20,147 nt of DNA from Flavobacteriales bacterium UBA6049 (GCA_002429085.1 DIYR01000100.1:1-20147); one strand, 5' to 3'. Counted from the first letter of the stretch, positions 1 to 6,775 are shown. Notes: generated from the sequence alone by a model not told the origin. Numbers and translations: made by a program.

Positions 1-62
1 AATAGATGGTGATGGAACCTTTTTCTGAACTGTAAATGAAGAGGTAATTATATACTCTGTTT

Positions 63-1061
63 CTATGCCAACTTTACGATGGTTCGTCCTTTTAATTCAC
101 CTTTAAGAATTAAAGCTATTTTTTCTCCAAGACCTTCTAACGTTACTTCACTATGCGCGAGTGTTTCTTGGTTTAATTTCCATTCTTCTGCCAACATCTC
201 CCATACTTTTTTTCTGTATTTCATCGGATAGTTTTGAGAATCGATGCCTATTAATGTAACGCCTCTTAGAATAAAAGGAAAAACGGTTAATTCTAATTTG
301 GGTGAAGCCACATTACCACAACAGGTAATTACTCCTAAAGGAGAAGTGCACTTAATGATGTTTTCTAAAATTACGCCTCCAACAGTGTCAATTGCACCAA
401 TAAATAAGGGTTTTAAGAGTGGTCTGTTTTTAAAGTTTTCTATTTCATTACGCAATAGAATTTCGGATGCTCCAATGCTTTTGAGATACTCTGTTTCTGA
501 TTCTTTTCCAGTAATTGCTACTACCGAATAGCCTAATTTACTCAATATAGAAACAGCGATTGAACCAACGCCTCCAGTAGCTCCAGAAACAACTATTTTT
601 CCGTCTTCAGGCTTAATGGACTCGGTAAGTCTTAAAACAGACATTCCAGCGGTTAATCCAGCTGTGCCGATTATCATCGCTTCTTTCATAGTCATGTTGT
701 TAGGCAATTTCACGACCCAATCTGAAGGAACTTTGATGTACTCACCAAAACCTCCATCGGTATCCATACCCAAATCATAACTGGTAGCAATTACTTTCTC
801 ACCAACCGCAAAATTTTCGCTTTGAGATTGTTCAATAATTCCAACTGCATCAATGCCAGGTGTATGAGGGTATTCTCTTGTAACCCCTTTATTTCCAGTA
901 GCAGACAATGCGTCTTTGTAATTAAGTGAACTATAGTGTACTTTAATTAGGACTTCTTCTTCTTCAATTGTGGGCAAGTCCAATTCTTTGATGGAAGACA
1001 AAAATTTATCCCCTATTTCTTCTACTCTAAAAGCGCTATATTTTTTGTTTGATTCGTCCAT
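63..1061 (-). CDS. yhdH: YhdH/YhfP family quinone oxidoreductase (AcuI-like)
   Basis: This is a zinc-independent medium-chain dehydrogenase/reductase of the YhdH/YhfP branch. Family members reduce acryloyl-CoA or quinone-like activated alkenes with NADPH in the cytosol. The N-terminal catalytic fold carries the family-typical stretch SSLNYKDALSATGNKG (residues 44-59), then HTPGID (66-71), with no zinc-ligand cysteines in the usual places. The Rossmann nucleotide-binding loop is ATGGVG (161-166), preceded by TAGLTA (133-138). At 332 residues it is full length for the family. The start ATG at 1061 fits the conserved N-terminus. It is divergent from the TetR gene at 1327, with an araC remnant and a TetR operator between them, so TetR control is possible. 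I see no clear -7 element directly upstream. The family call is firm; the physiological substrate is not known. Confidence 0.9.
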   Translation of the reverse strand: MDESNKKYSAFRVEEIGDKFLSSIKELDLPTIEEEEVLIKVHYSSLNYKDALSATGNKGVTREYPHTPGIDAVGIIEQSQSENFAVGEKVIATSYDLGMDTDGGFGEYIKVPSDWVVKLPNNMTMKEAMIIGTAGLTAGMSVLRLTESIKPEDGKIVVSGATGGVGSIAVSILSKLGYSVVAITGKESETEYLKSIGASEILLRNEIENFKNRPLLKPLFIGAIDTVGGVILENIIKCTSPLGVITCCGNVASPKLELTVFPFILRGVTLIGIDSQNYPMKYRKKVWEMLAEEWKLNQETLAHSEVTLEGLGEKIALILKGELKGRTIVKLA

Positions 1062-1093
1062 CTCGGCCTTTTTATGTTTACCTAACTAAGGTA

Positions 1094-1242
1094 CTAATTC
1101 AACAATGCGTTTTCAATATACTCCTTTGGGCTCATTCTTACACTCTTTTTAAGCACTCGGGTAAAATATTGAGGATACTCAAATCTTAAGTTACACGCTG
1201 CTTGAGGTATTTAAGTGTTCAGAGCAAGCAGTGGCTTTTTAG
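1094..1242 (-). pseudogene. Decayed 3' end of an araC-family gene (remnant A)
   Basis: Read on the - strand, the segment encodes the last ~48 residues of an AraC HTH protein, including FEYPQYFTRVLKKSV and ending ENALLN before a TAG stop. It matches the C-terminus of the intact AraC at 2952-3881. An in-frame TAA replaces a Ser codon where the intact protein has SISETA, and no reading frame continues upstream of about 1242. Positions 1091-1186 align with 2949-3044 without gaps (87 of 96 identical), including bases beyond the stop codon, so this is a copied piece of that locus and not a separate small gene. It sits between the divergent starts of the oxidoreductase (1061) and TetR (1327) genes. 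Confidence 0.85.
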
Positions 1243-1282
1243 CTAGAATCCTGCAATAGTTGACATACTCGGTATTTATCAA

Positions 1283-1302
1283 AACTGAACAATTGTTTAG
1301 AA
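1283..1302. promoter_or_regulatory. TetR operator O1, overlapping the tetR promoter
   Basis: The site is AACTGAACA-AT-TGTTTAGAA: two 9-base arms around a 2-base centre. It matches the perfect palindrome at 1927-1946 at 16 of 18 arm positions. A likely Bacteroidota promoter overlaps it: TTG at 1293-1295, a 19-base spacer, then TAACTTTG at 1315-1322. A repressor bound here would block RNA polymerase, so autorepression by the TetR at 1327 is the natural reading. The same site lies upstream of the divergent oxidoreductase gene, but 222 bases from its start. Confidence 0.75.
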
Positions 1303-1314
1303 AAATGATTTTCC

Positions 1315-1322
1315 TAACTTTG
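1315..1322 (+). promoter_or_regulatory. -7 element TAACTTTG of the tetR promoter
   Basis: This is an exact match to the Bacteroidota -7 consensus TAnnTTTG, with TTG 19 bases upstream inside the TetR operator. The GTG start at 1327 begins only 5 bases after this box. That puts transcription start at or next to the start codon and implies a leaderless or nearly leaderless mRNA. Confidence 0.65.
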
Positions 1323-1326
1323 TGCT

Positions 1327-1911
1327 GTGGGAAGAAATAAACTATACAATAAAGAGGATGTTCTAGAAAAAGCACTGATTACTTTTTGGAGTAAGGGCTT
1401 TGAGAATACTTCTATGAGAGATTTATCCAAATCCACAGGTATAAACAGTTTTAGTCTTTATTCTGAATTTAAGGATAAGGAATCGCTCTTTAAAGAGGTT
1501 TTAAAGACCTATCAGTCAAGAAATTTATTACTAGCTGAATCCATTTTATCAAATGATAAATCTGGCTTTGAGAGTATAAGGGATTTTTTCTCGAAACTGA
1601 TAGAATCAATTAAAGGTGAAACAGAATTTAAAGGATGCCTAACAACTAAAACTGCCACTTCGCCAAGTGTTTTAAACCATTCAATAAAGGAGATCATAAC
1701 GGAGTATGACGATAAGTTTATTGCACTTTTTACAAAAGTAATAGAAGAGGGGCAACAAGATGGATCAATCAAGAAGGAACTAGCCAGTGACGACTTAGCT
1801 TATTTTGTCTACAATACTCATCACGGCATATTGACACTCGAAACAACTATCGGTAACAAAACAAAATTAGAGAACATCGTAAATGCGATGTTGTCATTTA
1901 TAAGGGCGTAA
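1327..1911 (+). CDS. TetR/AcrR family transcriptional regulator
   Basis: This is a 194-residue one-component repressor. The N-terminal TetR HTH spans about residues 8-55, with the recognition helix around SFSLYSEF (41-48) and the typical opening GRNKLYNKEDVL. The C-terminal ~130 residues form the helical ligand-binding and dimerisation part, which does not reveal the ligand. GTG at 1327 is chosen because the conserved TetR N-terminus begins there; no ATG fits. A nearly identical palindrome precedes this gene (1283-1302) and the next gene (1927-1946), so it probably represses itself and the NmrA-like protein 48 bases downstream. By analogy with other TetR/NmrA or TetR/quinone reductase pairs, the inducer may be an electrophile or drug-like molecule; that part is inference. 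Confidence 0.9.
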   Translation: MGRNKLYNKEDVLEKALITFWSKGFENTSMRDLSKSTGINSFSLYSEFKDKESLFKEVLKTYQSRNLLLAESILSNDKSGFESIRDFFSKLIESIKGETEFKGCLTTKTATSPSVLNHSIKEIITEYDDKFIALFTKVIEEGQQDGSIKKELASDDLAYFVYNTHHGILTLETTIGNKTKLENIVNAMLSFIRA

Positions 1912-1926
1912 ATTTTTTTAACCAAA

Positions 1927-1946
1927 AACTAAACAGGTGTTTAGTT
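1927..1946. promoter_or_regulatory. TetR operator O2, perfect palindrome before the NmrA gene
   Basis: The arms AACTAAACA and TGTTTAGTT are exact reverse complements around a GG centre. The site lies 13 bases before the ATG at 1960 and 15 bases after the TetR stop. The same sequence class precedes tetR (1283-1302), which supports one protein binding both. I see no clear TAnnTTTG element here, so it could control an internal promoter or act as a roadblock on the tetR transcript. Confidence 0.8.
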
Positions 1947-1959
1947 AAAGTTAGGGCAT

Positions 1960-2856
1960 ATGAGAAAAATAGTCATTTCTGGAGCTACCGGAAATATAGG
2001 ATTCCACACTGTAAGCGAATTATCAAAAGAAAAAAATGTTGAAATAGTTGCTCTCACAAGAGATACAAACAGCTCCAAGTCCAAAAGGCTGGAGAGTTTT
2101 GAAAATGTTACCATCGTTGAAGCAGACTCATCGAAACCAGAAACACTTATTTCCCCTTTAAAAGGAGCACAAGTTGCTATGATAGTAAGCCCTTGGGACA
2201 ATTTACTGGAAAATGAAATTAATTTTATAAACGCTTCCATTCGACAAGGAGTTGAATTTCTGTTAAAGATTTCAACAACTAGCACAATGATGAGAGAGGA
2301 TACGAAAATAGGTTATGCCAGAAAGCATCTTTTAATTGAAAAATATCTGAAAGAAACAGGTGAAATTGCTTGGGCGGCACTTCGTCCAAATGAATTTATG
2401 GAAAATCGGTTGGGCTTTGGTCAAGCCATAAAACACCAAAATTCATTTCCATCGATGCAAGGAGAAAATGTATCGGCACTGGTAAGTGCTTATGACATTG
2501 GAAAAATGGCATCACTAATTCTGTTGTCAGAGAACTGGGAAGTCTTTAATGGTAAAAGTATGGACTTGTCAGGCCCAGAAAATGTATCTGATAAAAATTT
2601 GGCTGAAGTACTATCTAACAAACTTGGACGATCAATTGAGTATCAACTGCTTTCAGAAGAGGAATTGGCCAAATTATTTTACGGTGATTCCGTAACAAGT
2701 CAAACTGTAGAACAAATGAAAGAGTTCAATGGATACATCTCAAATAGATTACACACTGTGGAAAACCTTCCAACAGATAAATTACTGTTGGACTTGTATC
2801 AGCCCAAAATGACTTTAGAGAATTTCATAGATGAAAATATTGAGTCATTCAAATAA
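1960..2856 (+). CDS. NmrA/HSCARG-like NAD(P)-binding protein (atypical SDR)
   Basis: This is an atypical short-chain dehydrogenase of the NmrA type. Members are either NAD(P)H redox sensors or quinone reductases of the QOR2 kind. The glycine motif GATGNIG (residues 8-14) directly follows the first beta strand, as in the family, and the length of 298 residues is usual. The classical YxxxK dyad is not in its normal place, which fits the NmrA branch. It follows tetR by 48 bases on the same strand and has its own copy of the TetR palindrome, so it is the likely target gene of that repressor. A hairpin terminator follows at 2891-2927. Whether it has catalytic activity cannot be told from sequence. 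Confidence 0.85.
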   Translation: MRKIVISGATGNIGFHTVSELSKEKNVEIVALTRDTNSSKSKRLESFENVTIVEADSSKPETLISPLKGAQVAMIVSPWDNLLENEINFINASIRQGVEFLLKISTTSTMMREDTKIGYARKHLLIEKYLKETGEIAWAALRPNEFMENRLGFGQAIKHQNSFPSMQGENVSALVSAYDIGKMASLILLSENWEVFNGKSMDLSGPENVSDKNLAEVLSNKLGRSIEYQLLSEEELAKLFYGDSVTSQTVEQMKEFNGYISNRLHTVENLPTDKLLLDLYQPKMTLENFIDENIESFK

Positions 2857-2890
2857 AACTAGACACAATTATTAGGATTCCTAAAAATGG

Positions 2891-2930
2891 AAAGAGGTCG
2901 TTAAAATCACATTCTGACGACCTCTTTGTC
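2891..2930. terminator. Bidirectional hairpin terminator between convergent genes
   Basis: AAAGAGGTCGT (2891-2901) and ACGACCTCTTT (2917-2927) form a perfect 11-bp stem with a 15-base loop. It lies between the stops of the + strand NmrA-like gene (2856) and the - strand AraC gene (2952). T-rich bases follow in both directions, more clearly on the - strand (CCATTTTT). Confidence 0.8.
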
Positions 2931-2951
2931 ATAAGATTCTAATAGTCGGTA

Positions 2952-3881
2952 CTAATTCAACAAGGCATTTTCGATATACTGCTTTGGGCTCATTCCTACA
3001 CTCTTTTTAAACACTCTGGTAAAATACTGAGGATACTCAAATCCTAGTTGATATGCAGTTTCTGATATTGATGAATCGGGTGCAAGCAATAGATTTTTTG
3101 CTTCTTCAACCAAGTAGGTGTGAATTTGATCAACTACTGTTTTGCCAGTTTCTGCCTTTATGGTATCGTTCATATACCTGTAGCTGACACCTAGTTGGTT
3201 TGCCAACCAATGAACCGTAGGAATGCCATTTTCTTTTACTTGACTTGTTCTGTAATAGTTGTCCAAAATATGTTTAAACTGGGTAAATAAAGTTTGATTG
3301 ATTTCTTTTCGGTTTAAGAACTGCCGTTTATAAAATCGGTCGGTATATTTTAGAAGCGCTTCTAGGTGGGTTAGGATGATTTCTTTGCTGAATTCATCTT
3401 GGTTATTGTTGTATTCGGCTTTAATATTCTTGAAGACTGTTTTGATCAGTTTCTCTTCCTTGGGCGACAAATGAAGTGCTTCATTGACATTGTAATTAAA
3501 GAAGCTGTACTTCTTGATCTTGTCGAACATTTCATGGCCGTTCAAGAAATCTTTGTGAAAAGCAATTTGATATACTTCAGAACTGAATGTGATTCCTTTA
3601 TAAACCATGGTTTGGTTGGGAGCGGTGCAGAGCAGGGTTCCCGTAGAGCAGTCATACTTGGTTTGCCCGTACAAAACTTCTCCTGAAATAATGTTCTTTA
3701 AACTGATGACGTAAAAGCCATGAGTAACGCTTGCTGGTTCAAACGAGTCGTCATCAACACAAGTACCTACTTCATCTTTTTTCATTTTAATGCGCACTAC
3801 ATTAAACAAAGGGTTCTCTGGTGGCGGAAATCCTTTTTGCTCGCATTTCTCTGAAATGGTATTGTAAACGATTTTCTTCAT
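2952..3881 (-). CDS. AraC family transcriptional regulator (AraC1)
   Basis: This 309-residue protein has an N-terminal cupin-like sensing region (about 45-115, then a helical linker 135-215) and a C-terminal AraC double HTH (about 220-305). The first HTH contains LANQLGVSYRYMNDTIKAETG; the second contains the family-typical TAYQLGFEYPQYFTRVFKK and MSPKQY. It is a full-length close paralogue of the AraC at 8881-9807, and three decayed copies lie in the window. It sits just downstream of the lipoprotein hydrolase gene on the same strand, separated by a terminator (3902-3950). The hydrolase promoter carries direct repeats spaced 21 bp, so I infer that it is the target. The ligand is unknown. The weak promoter-like TAACTTTA lies about 20 bases upstream of the start. 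Confidence 0.92.
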   Translation of the reverse strand: MKKIVYNTISEKCEQKGFPPPENPLFNVVRIKMKKDEVGTCVDDDSFEPASVTHGFYVISLKNIISGEVLYGQTKYDCSTGTLLCTAPNQTMVYKGITFSSEVYQIAFHKDFLNGHEMFDKIKKYSFFNYNVNEALHLSPKEEKLIKTVFKNIKAEYNNNQDEFSKEIILTHLEALLKYTDRFYKRQFLNRKEINQTLFTQFKHILDNYYRTSQVKENGIPTVHWLANQLGVSYRYMNDTIKAETGKTVVDQIHTYLVEEAKNLLLAPDSSISETAYQLGFEYPQYFTRVFKKSVGMSPKQYIENALLN

Positions 3882-3901
3882 ATTGATGAGAGTTTTATAA
3901 A

Positions 3902-3950
3902 GTTAAAAAAGCCCTTGGAAGCAATATCATTTCTCTGCTTGCCAAGGGCT
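3902..3950 (-). terminator. Rho-independent terminator of the lipoprotein hydrolase gene
   Basis: On the - strand, AGCCCTTGGCAAGCA pairs with TGCTTCCAAGGGCT (3936-3950 with 3910-3924, one bulged base), followed directly by a run of six T. It lies 33 bases past the hydrolase stop at 3983 and ends 20 bases before the AraC1 start. AraC1 is therefore probably not simply co-transcribed with the hydrolase unless there is readthrough. Confidence 0.88.
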
Positions 3951-3982
3951 AATTATTACTAAGTATGTCTAAATCGTATACA

Positions 3983-5047
3983 TTACTTATTGAAGAACGT
4001 TGCAACAGCATCTGCTGAGATTTTTACCACTTCTGCTTGGTGATAGAATTCTATTTGACCGTATTCAGGAAGTGCTAATACTTCATGTTCATTCGTTAGC
4101 TTTTTAACAAAGTTGATTGAAGCAAAAGCAAGGGGAGATTTTTCTCCGTAGATGGTCAATGATGGCTGTACAATTTTATCGGCATAACTTTCTCCAATAG
4201 ACATAATCGAACCCATGTTTACATCTGCAATTTGGGAATGAGTAAAGTTTTCAATTTTACCTAATCCTCCAATTCCGCCTTTGCCATAGTATTCAAAATA
4301 CTCTTTTACATCTCTACCAGGGTTAGCTGCTTGCGCTTCTTCTAACGTCATATCATCGGTAACTCTAAAACCATTGAGGGCAGCCCTTACAGGTTCTCCA
4401 GTTTCATACATTTCCTGCTTGGCATTATTGGCAGTTGTGAGTAGATGATCTCTAACTTCATTGGAAGCATATGCTTCATTCATAGCCATTATACCTGCTA
4501 TGGTTGCAAATTTCTTGATTCTACGATCAGTAACTACTGACGAAGCAACCACAGAGCCACCTTGACATACTCCAAGTGCATTAATGTCTTCAACAAATGG
4601 AAGAGACCCTAAATAGGAAACGGCATCCCAGGTATTTTCAATCATTCTGAACATATTTCTTGAGGGTTTATGTTCACCAGGAAGTGCAGGTGATTCTCCA
4701 GTTGCTATGTAGTCGAATGCTAAGAATACAAAGTCTCTTTCGGCCATTGCTTGACCATATATTGAGAGAGATTGTTCTTTCACCTGTGGAAACGGACTAC
4801 CACCAACGATAGCTGTGTATTTTTTGTTTGGGTCAAAGCCTTCTGGTAGGTATAAGTTACCAACCAAGTCTACTCCAAAAGATTTGAAAGTCACTTTGTT
4901 CACGCCAGCTGTTAAATTTTCCATGGTACTTTGTTTTTGAGTTGTTGATTCTTGCGCTGTATCAGATACAGTACCATCTTGTTTTGTGGGCTTCTGACAG
5001 CTTGCCAATAGGACCGCAACACATAGTATTGAAAGTAGCTTTTTCAT
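3983..5047 (-). CDS. Lipoprotein alpha/beta hydrolase (dienelactone hydrolase-like)
   Basis: From the ATG at 5047 the protein has 354 residues. It begins with a lipoprotein signal (MKKLLSIL..., lipobox LLAS-C with Cys at residue 17), so it is probably anchored in the envelope. The hydrolase fold has the nucleophile elbow GVCQGG (Cys at residue 161), a Cys type as in dienelactone hydrolases. The usual C-terminal catalytic His position (HVDFY in the paralogue at 19630) reads QIEFY here. A nearby His two residues later could substitute, or the enzyme may be altered. The ATG at 5077 is rejected because the promoter -7 box lies at 5075-5082 and the signal peptide starts at 5047. Expression is probably driven by an AraC-type activator on the 21-bp direct repeats at 5104-5138. 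A terminator follows. Confidence 0.85.
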   Translation of the reverse strand: MKKLLSILCVAVLLASCQKPTKQDGTVSDTAQESTTQKQSTMENLTAGVNKVTFKSFGVDLVGNLYLPEGFDPNKKYTAIVGGSPFPQVKEQSLSIYGQAMAERDFVFLAFDYIATGESPALPGEHKPSRNMFRMIENTWDAVSYLGSLPFVEDINALGVCQGGSVVASSVVTDRRIKKFATIAGIMAMNEAYASNEVRDHLLTTANNAKQEMYETGEPVRAALNGFRVTDDMTLEEAQAANPGRDVKEYFEYYGKGGIGGLGKIENFTHSQIADVNMGSIMSIGESYADKIVQPSLTIYGEKSPLAFASINFVKKLTNEHEVLALPEYGQIEFYHQAEVVKISADAVATFFNK

Positions 5048-5074
5048 ATTCGTATCTGTTTTAATTTGTTGATA

Positions 5075-5138
5075 CAAAGGTGAATTAGGCTGAAGGCTGA
5101 TGACTTAAACGATAATGCATTAGACTTACACGATAATG
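5075..5138 (-). promoter_or_regulatory. AraC-type promoter, variant half-site (ACGATAATG x2, 21 bp apart)
   Basis: Two direct copies of GACTTA[A/C]ACGATAATG start at 5102 and 5123, giving a period of exactly 21 bp. The core ACGATAATG starts at 5109 and 5130, which is 34 and 55 bp from the CAAA at 5075-5078. On the gene strand that box reads CACCTTTG, fitting NAnnTTTG. This is the same 21/34 spacing as in the five promoters further right, with a different half-site sequence. The predicted transcription start is about 5070, leaving a leader of ~23 bases before the ATG at 5047. Confidence 0.75.
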
Positions 5139-5164
5139 TTGAGGTTGGTAATTTGGGTCAGAAG

Positions 5165-5204
5165 GATAAAAAAGAAGCCGACCGAAAAATCAATTTCGAT
5201 CGGC
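5165..5204 (-). terminator. Rho-independent terminator downstream of the SnoaL-like gene
   Basis: On the - strand, GCCGATCGAAA pairs with TTTCGGTCGGC (5194-5204 with 5177-5187, one G-T pair), followed by TTCTTTTTT. It lies 158 bases past the stop at 5363 and just before the hydrolase promoter region, so it also insulates that promoter. The stretch 5205-5362 holds no gene; only a short 5-bp GGCAC/GTGCC stem near 5307-5322 is visible. Confidence 0.82.
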
Positions 5205-5362
5205 CTTGTTGGTACAAAATTCTATGTGCAGTAAAGTAGCTAACTTAACGAATATACATCGTAACCTCTTGGGCTGAGAACCTGCTCCCACTGTTTAGTT
5301 AGGCACGTACTTGTGCCAATTGGATAGTGTCGAATTTTGTTTTTCATTTTATCGTTTTGTTC

Positions 5363-5758
5363 TTAAAACATAGGATGGTCATTTGCAGATTGTTCTGGAA
5401 CTTCTTGTATAACATCCCAGTGTTCTGCTATCATGTTGTTTTCAATTCTGAAAATGTCCATAATGGAAACGTCTTTACCATTAAAATTTCCTTTTGTATG
5501 AACACTTACTAAATCACCTTCAGCTATCATTCTTTTAATATCAACCTTACTCTTAGGAAGATCCTTAAAGGCTATTGTTGCAAAGTCTGTGAAGGCTTGT
5601 CTGCCATCGGCAACCATAGGGTTATGCTGTATATAATCTTCAGCTATATAAGAAGGAATGGACTTGAAGTCCAAATCACCAACTACTTTTTGCAAAAATT
5701 CTCCAACTAACTTTTTGTTCAATTCAGCTTGATTTCTCTCGTTTACAAGATGTTCCAT
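5363..5758 (-). CDS. SnoaL-like / NTF2-like small protein
   Basis: This is a 131-residue protein of the SnoaL-like (NTF2 fold) family: small alpha+beta cone folds that act as polyketide cyclases, isomerases or binding proteins. It shows the typical YIQHNPMVADGR (residues ~42-53) and the C-terminal DIFRIENNMIAEHWDVIQ stretch with conserved His and Trp. Length is normal and there is no signal peptide. It is divergent from the HxlR gene at 5864, with palindromic sites between them. Its own -7 element is an exact TAGGTTTG (5775-5782, gene strand) with no recognisable -33 box. It is most likely the HxlR target. The exact reaction cannot be told. Confidence 0.85.
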   Translation of the reverse strand: MEHLVNERNQAELNKKLVGEFLQKVVGDLDFKSIPSYIAEDYIQHNPMVADGRQAFTDFATIAFKDLPKSKVDIKRMIAEGDLVSVHTKGNFNGKDVSIMDIFRIENNMIAEHWDVIQEVPEQSANDHPMF

Positions 5759-5774
5759 ATTATTTGTTTTGTGA

Positions 5775-5841
5775 CAAACCTATTATCTTTGATATACTTT
5801 GTATAGTAAGTTTTAAAAAAGTAGTAGTATACTATAGTATA
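5775..5841. promoter_or_regulatory. Divergent HxlR-type operator region
   Basis: TATAC-TTT-GTATA (5793-5805) lies just upstream of the SnoaL gene's -7 box (TAGGTTTG on the - strand, 5775-5782). A perfect 14-base palindrome TATACTATAGTATA (5828-5841) lies 23 bases before the HxlR start. Both carry TACT/AGTA-type half-sites similar to those described for DUF24/HxlR regulators such as YodB. Their position suggests repression of the SnoaL gene and autoregulation. The assignment to HxlR rests on position and half-site type. Confidence 0.65.
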
Positions 5842-5863
5842 GTGATATGTTACTTGATACAGT

Positions 5864-6223
5864 ATGGAAGAGAAAATAGATTTAGAAACCTTAAAGAAGT
5901 GTTCTGCAAGCTATATCATTGCCGTAAATGATACATTGAATGTGTTTGGTGGTAAGTGGAAGTTGCCAATTATTGCCGCCCTGATGCATGACAATAAACG
6001 TTTCAAAGATATTCTGCAGTATGTTGGGAAAATTACACCCCGGATGCTGTCGAAAGAGCTTAAAGAGCTGGAGTTAAACGGAATCTTAGTTAGAAAGGTT
6101 TATAATACAACTCCTGTGCTTATTGAGTATGAATTGAATGAGTCTGGGAAGAATCTTACTTCCGTGTTAGATACAATGCTAGAGTGGGGACTTGAGCATC
6201 GTAAAAGATCTCTTTTAAAGTAA
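5864..6223 (+). CDS. HxlR family winged-helix transcriptional regulator
   Basis: This is a 119-residue HxlR/DUF24 regulator. It has the diagnostic FGGKWKLPII (residues 28-37), then a winged helix with KITPRMLSKELKELELNGIL (56-75), and a C-terminal dimerisation helix. Cys13 is at the conserved N-terminal position that acts as a thiol switch for quinones and electrophiles in YodB-type members; it is the only Cys. The gene is divergent from the SnoaL-like gene, with a perfect palindrome 23 bases upstream of its ATG. Thiol sensing here is inference from the family. Confidence 0.9.
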   Translation: MEEKIDLETLKKCSASYIIAVNDTLNVFGGKWKLPIIAALMHDNKRFKDILQYVGKITPRMLSKELKELELNGILVRKVYNTTPVLIEYELNESGKNLTSVLDTMLEWGLEHRKRSLLK

Positions 6224-6289
6224 TGGGGCTTTAGACTTGAATCAAGAGTTAATGGAGGGTTGAGAGAAATCTATCCGAAGAGAATTTTC

Positions 6290-6745
6290 TTAATTAATTG
6301 ATTGAGCATTGATATAATCTCTAGGGCTCATACCCGTGTTTTTCTTGAATAGGCGAGAGAAGCACTCTGGATACTCAAACCCTAATTGATAGGCTGTTTC
6401 TGAAATGGAAACGTTTGGAGCTAGTAGCATATTTTTCGCTTCTTCGACTAGGTATTGATTGATTTGATCAACTACTGTTTTTCCAGTTTCTGCTTTCATC
6501 GTATCATTCATGTATCGATAACTAACACCTAATTGGGCTGCTAATCAGTCAACCGTAGGAATACCTTTTTCATGCAATTGATTGGTCTCAAAGTATTCGC
6601 CAAGTATATCCTTTAGCCTCGTAAGGAGTGTTTTGTTTATTTCTTTTCGATGCAAGAATTGCCGTTAGTAAAAACCATCGACATAGTTTAGCAGTGTTTC
6701 CAACTAATTCAAGATGAGTATATAGCTGCACTCATCTTGAATTTT
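6290..6745 (-). pseudogene. Truncated, stop-ridden araC-family gene (remnant B)
   Basis: On the - strand the segment encodes the C-terminal ~150 residues of an AraC paralogue. Three in-frame stops interrupt it: TAG at LILN-stop-LETLL (~6705), TAA at GFY-stop-RQFLHRKE (~6665) and TGA where the intact genes have Trp in PTV-W (~6545). The last 73 codons (6290-6511) are open and hold most of both HTHs, ending YINAQSIN. The sensor domain is gone. The fragment lies directly downstream of the SDR at 6776, the same arrangement as SDR 9860 plus AraC 8881. Positions 6301-6398 match remnant C (8576-8673) at 94 of 98 bases. Translation of the open 73 codons from an internal Met cannot be excluded but seems unlikely. 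Confidence 0.88.
6706..6743. terminator. Strong 14-bp hairpin downstream of the SDR gene
   Basis: AATTCAAGATGAGT (6706-6719) and ACTCATCTTGAATT (6730-6743) are exact reverse complements with a 10-base loop. The hairpin begins 33 bases past the SDR stop at 6776 and is formed inside the decayed araC. The - strand side lacks a T run and the + strand side has ATTTTG, so efficient intrinsic termination is uncertain. Confidence 0.55.
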
Positions 6746-6775
6746 GAACATACTCCTTTGTTATTCAAATTAGTA

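Noticed and set aside
1..62. A gene or terminator at the left edge
   Set aside because: No frame with recognisable content and no clear hairpin are visible in these 62 bases.
5307..5322. GGCAC/GTGCC stem between the SnoaL gene and its terminator
   Set aside because: Only 5 bp, no T run, and a much stronger terminator lies at 5165-5204.
6290..6511. An intact small HTH protein of 73 residues
   Set aside because: Upstream codons continue the araC homology in the same frame through three stop codons, and the Met is an internal one aligned to MNDTIKAETG in the intact paralogues. A remnant is the simpler reading.
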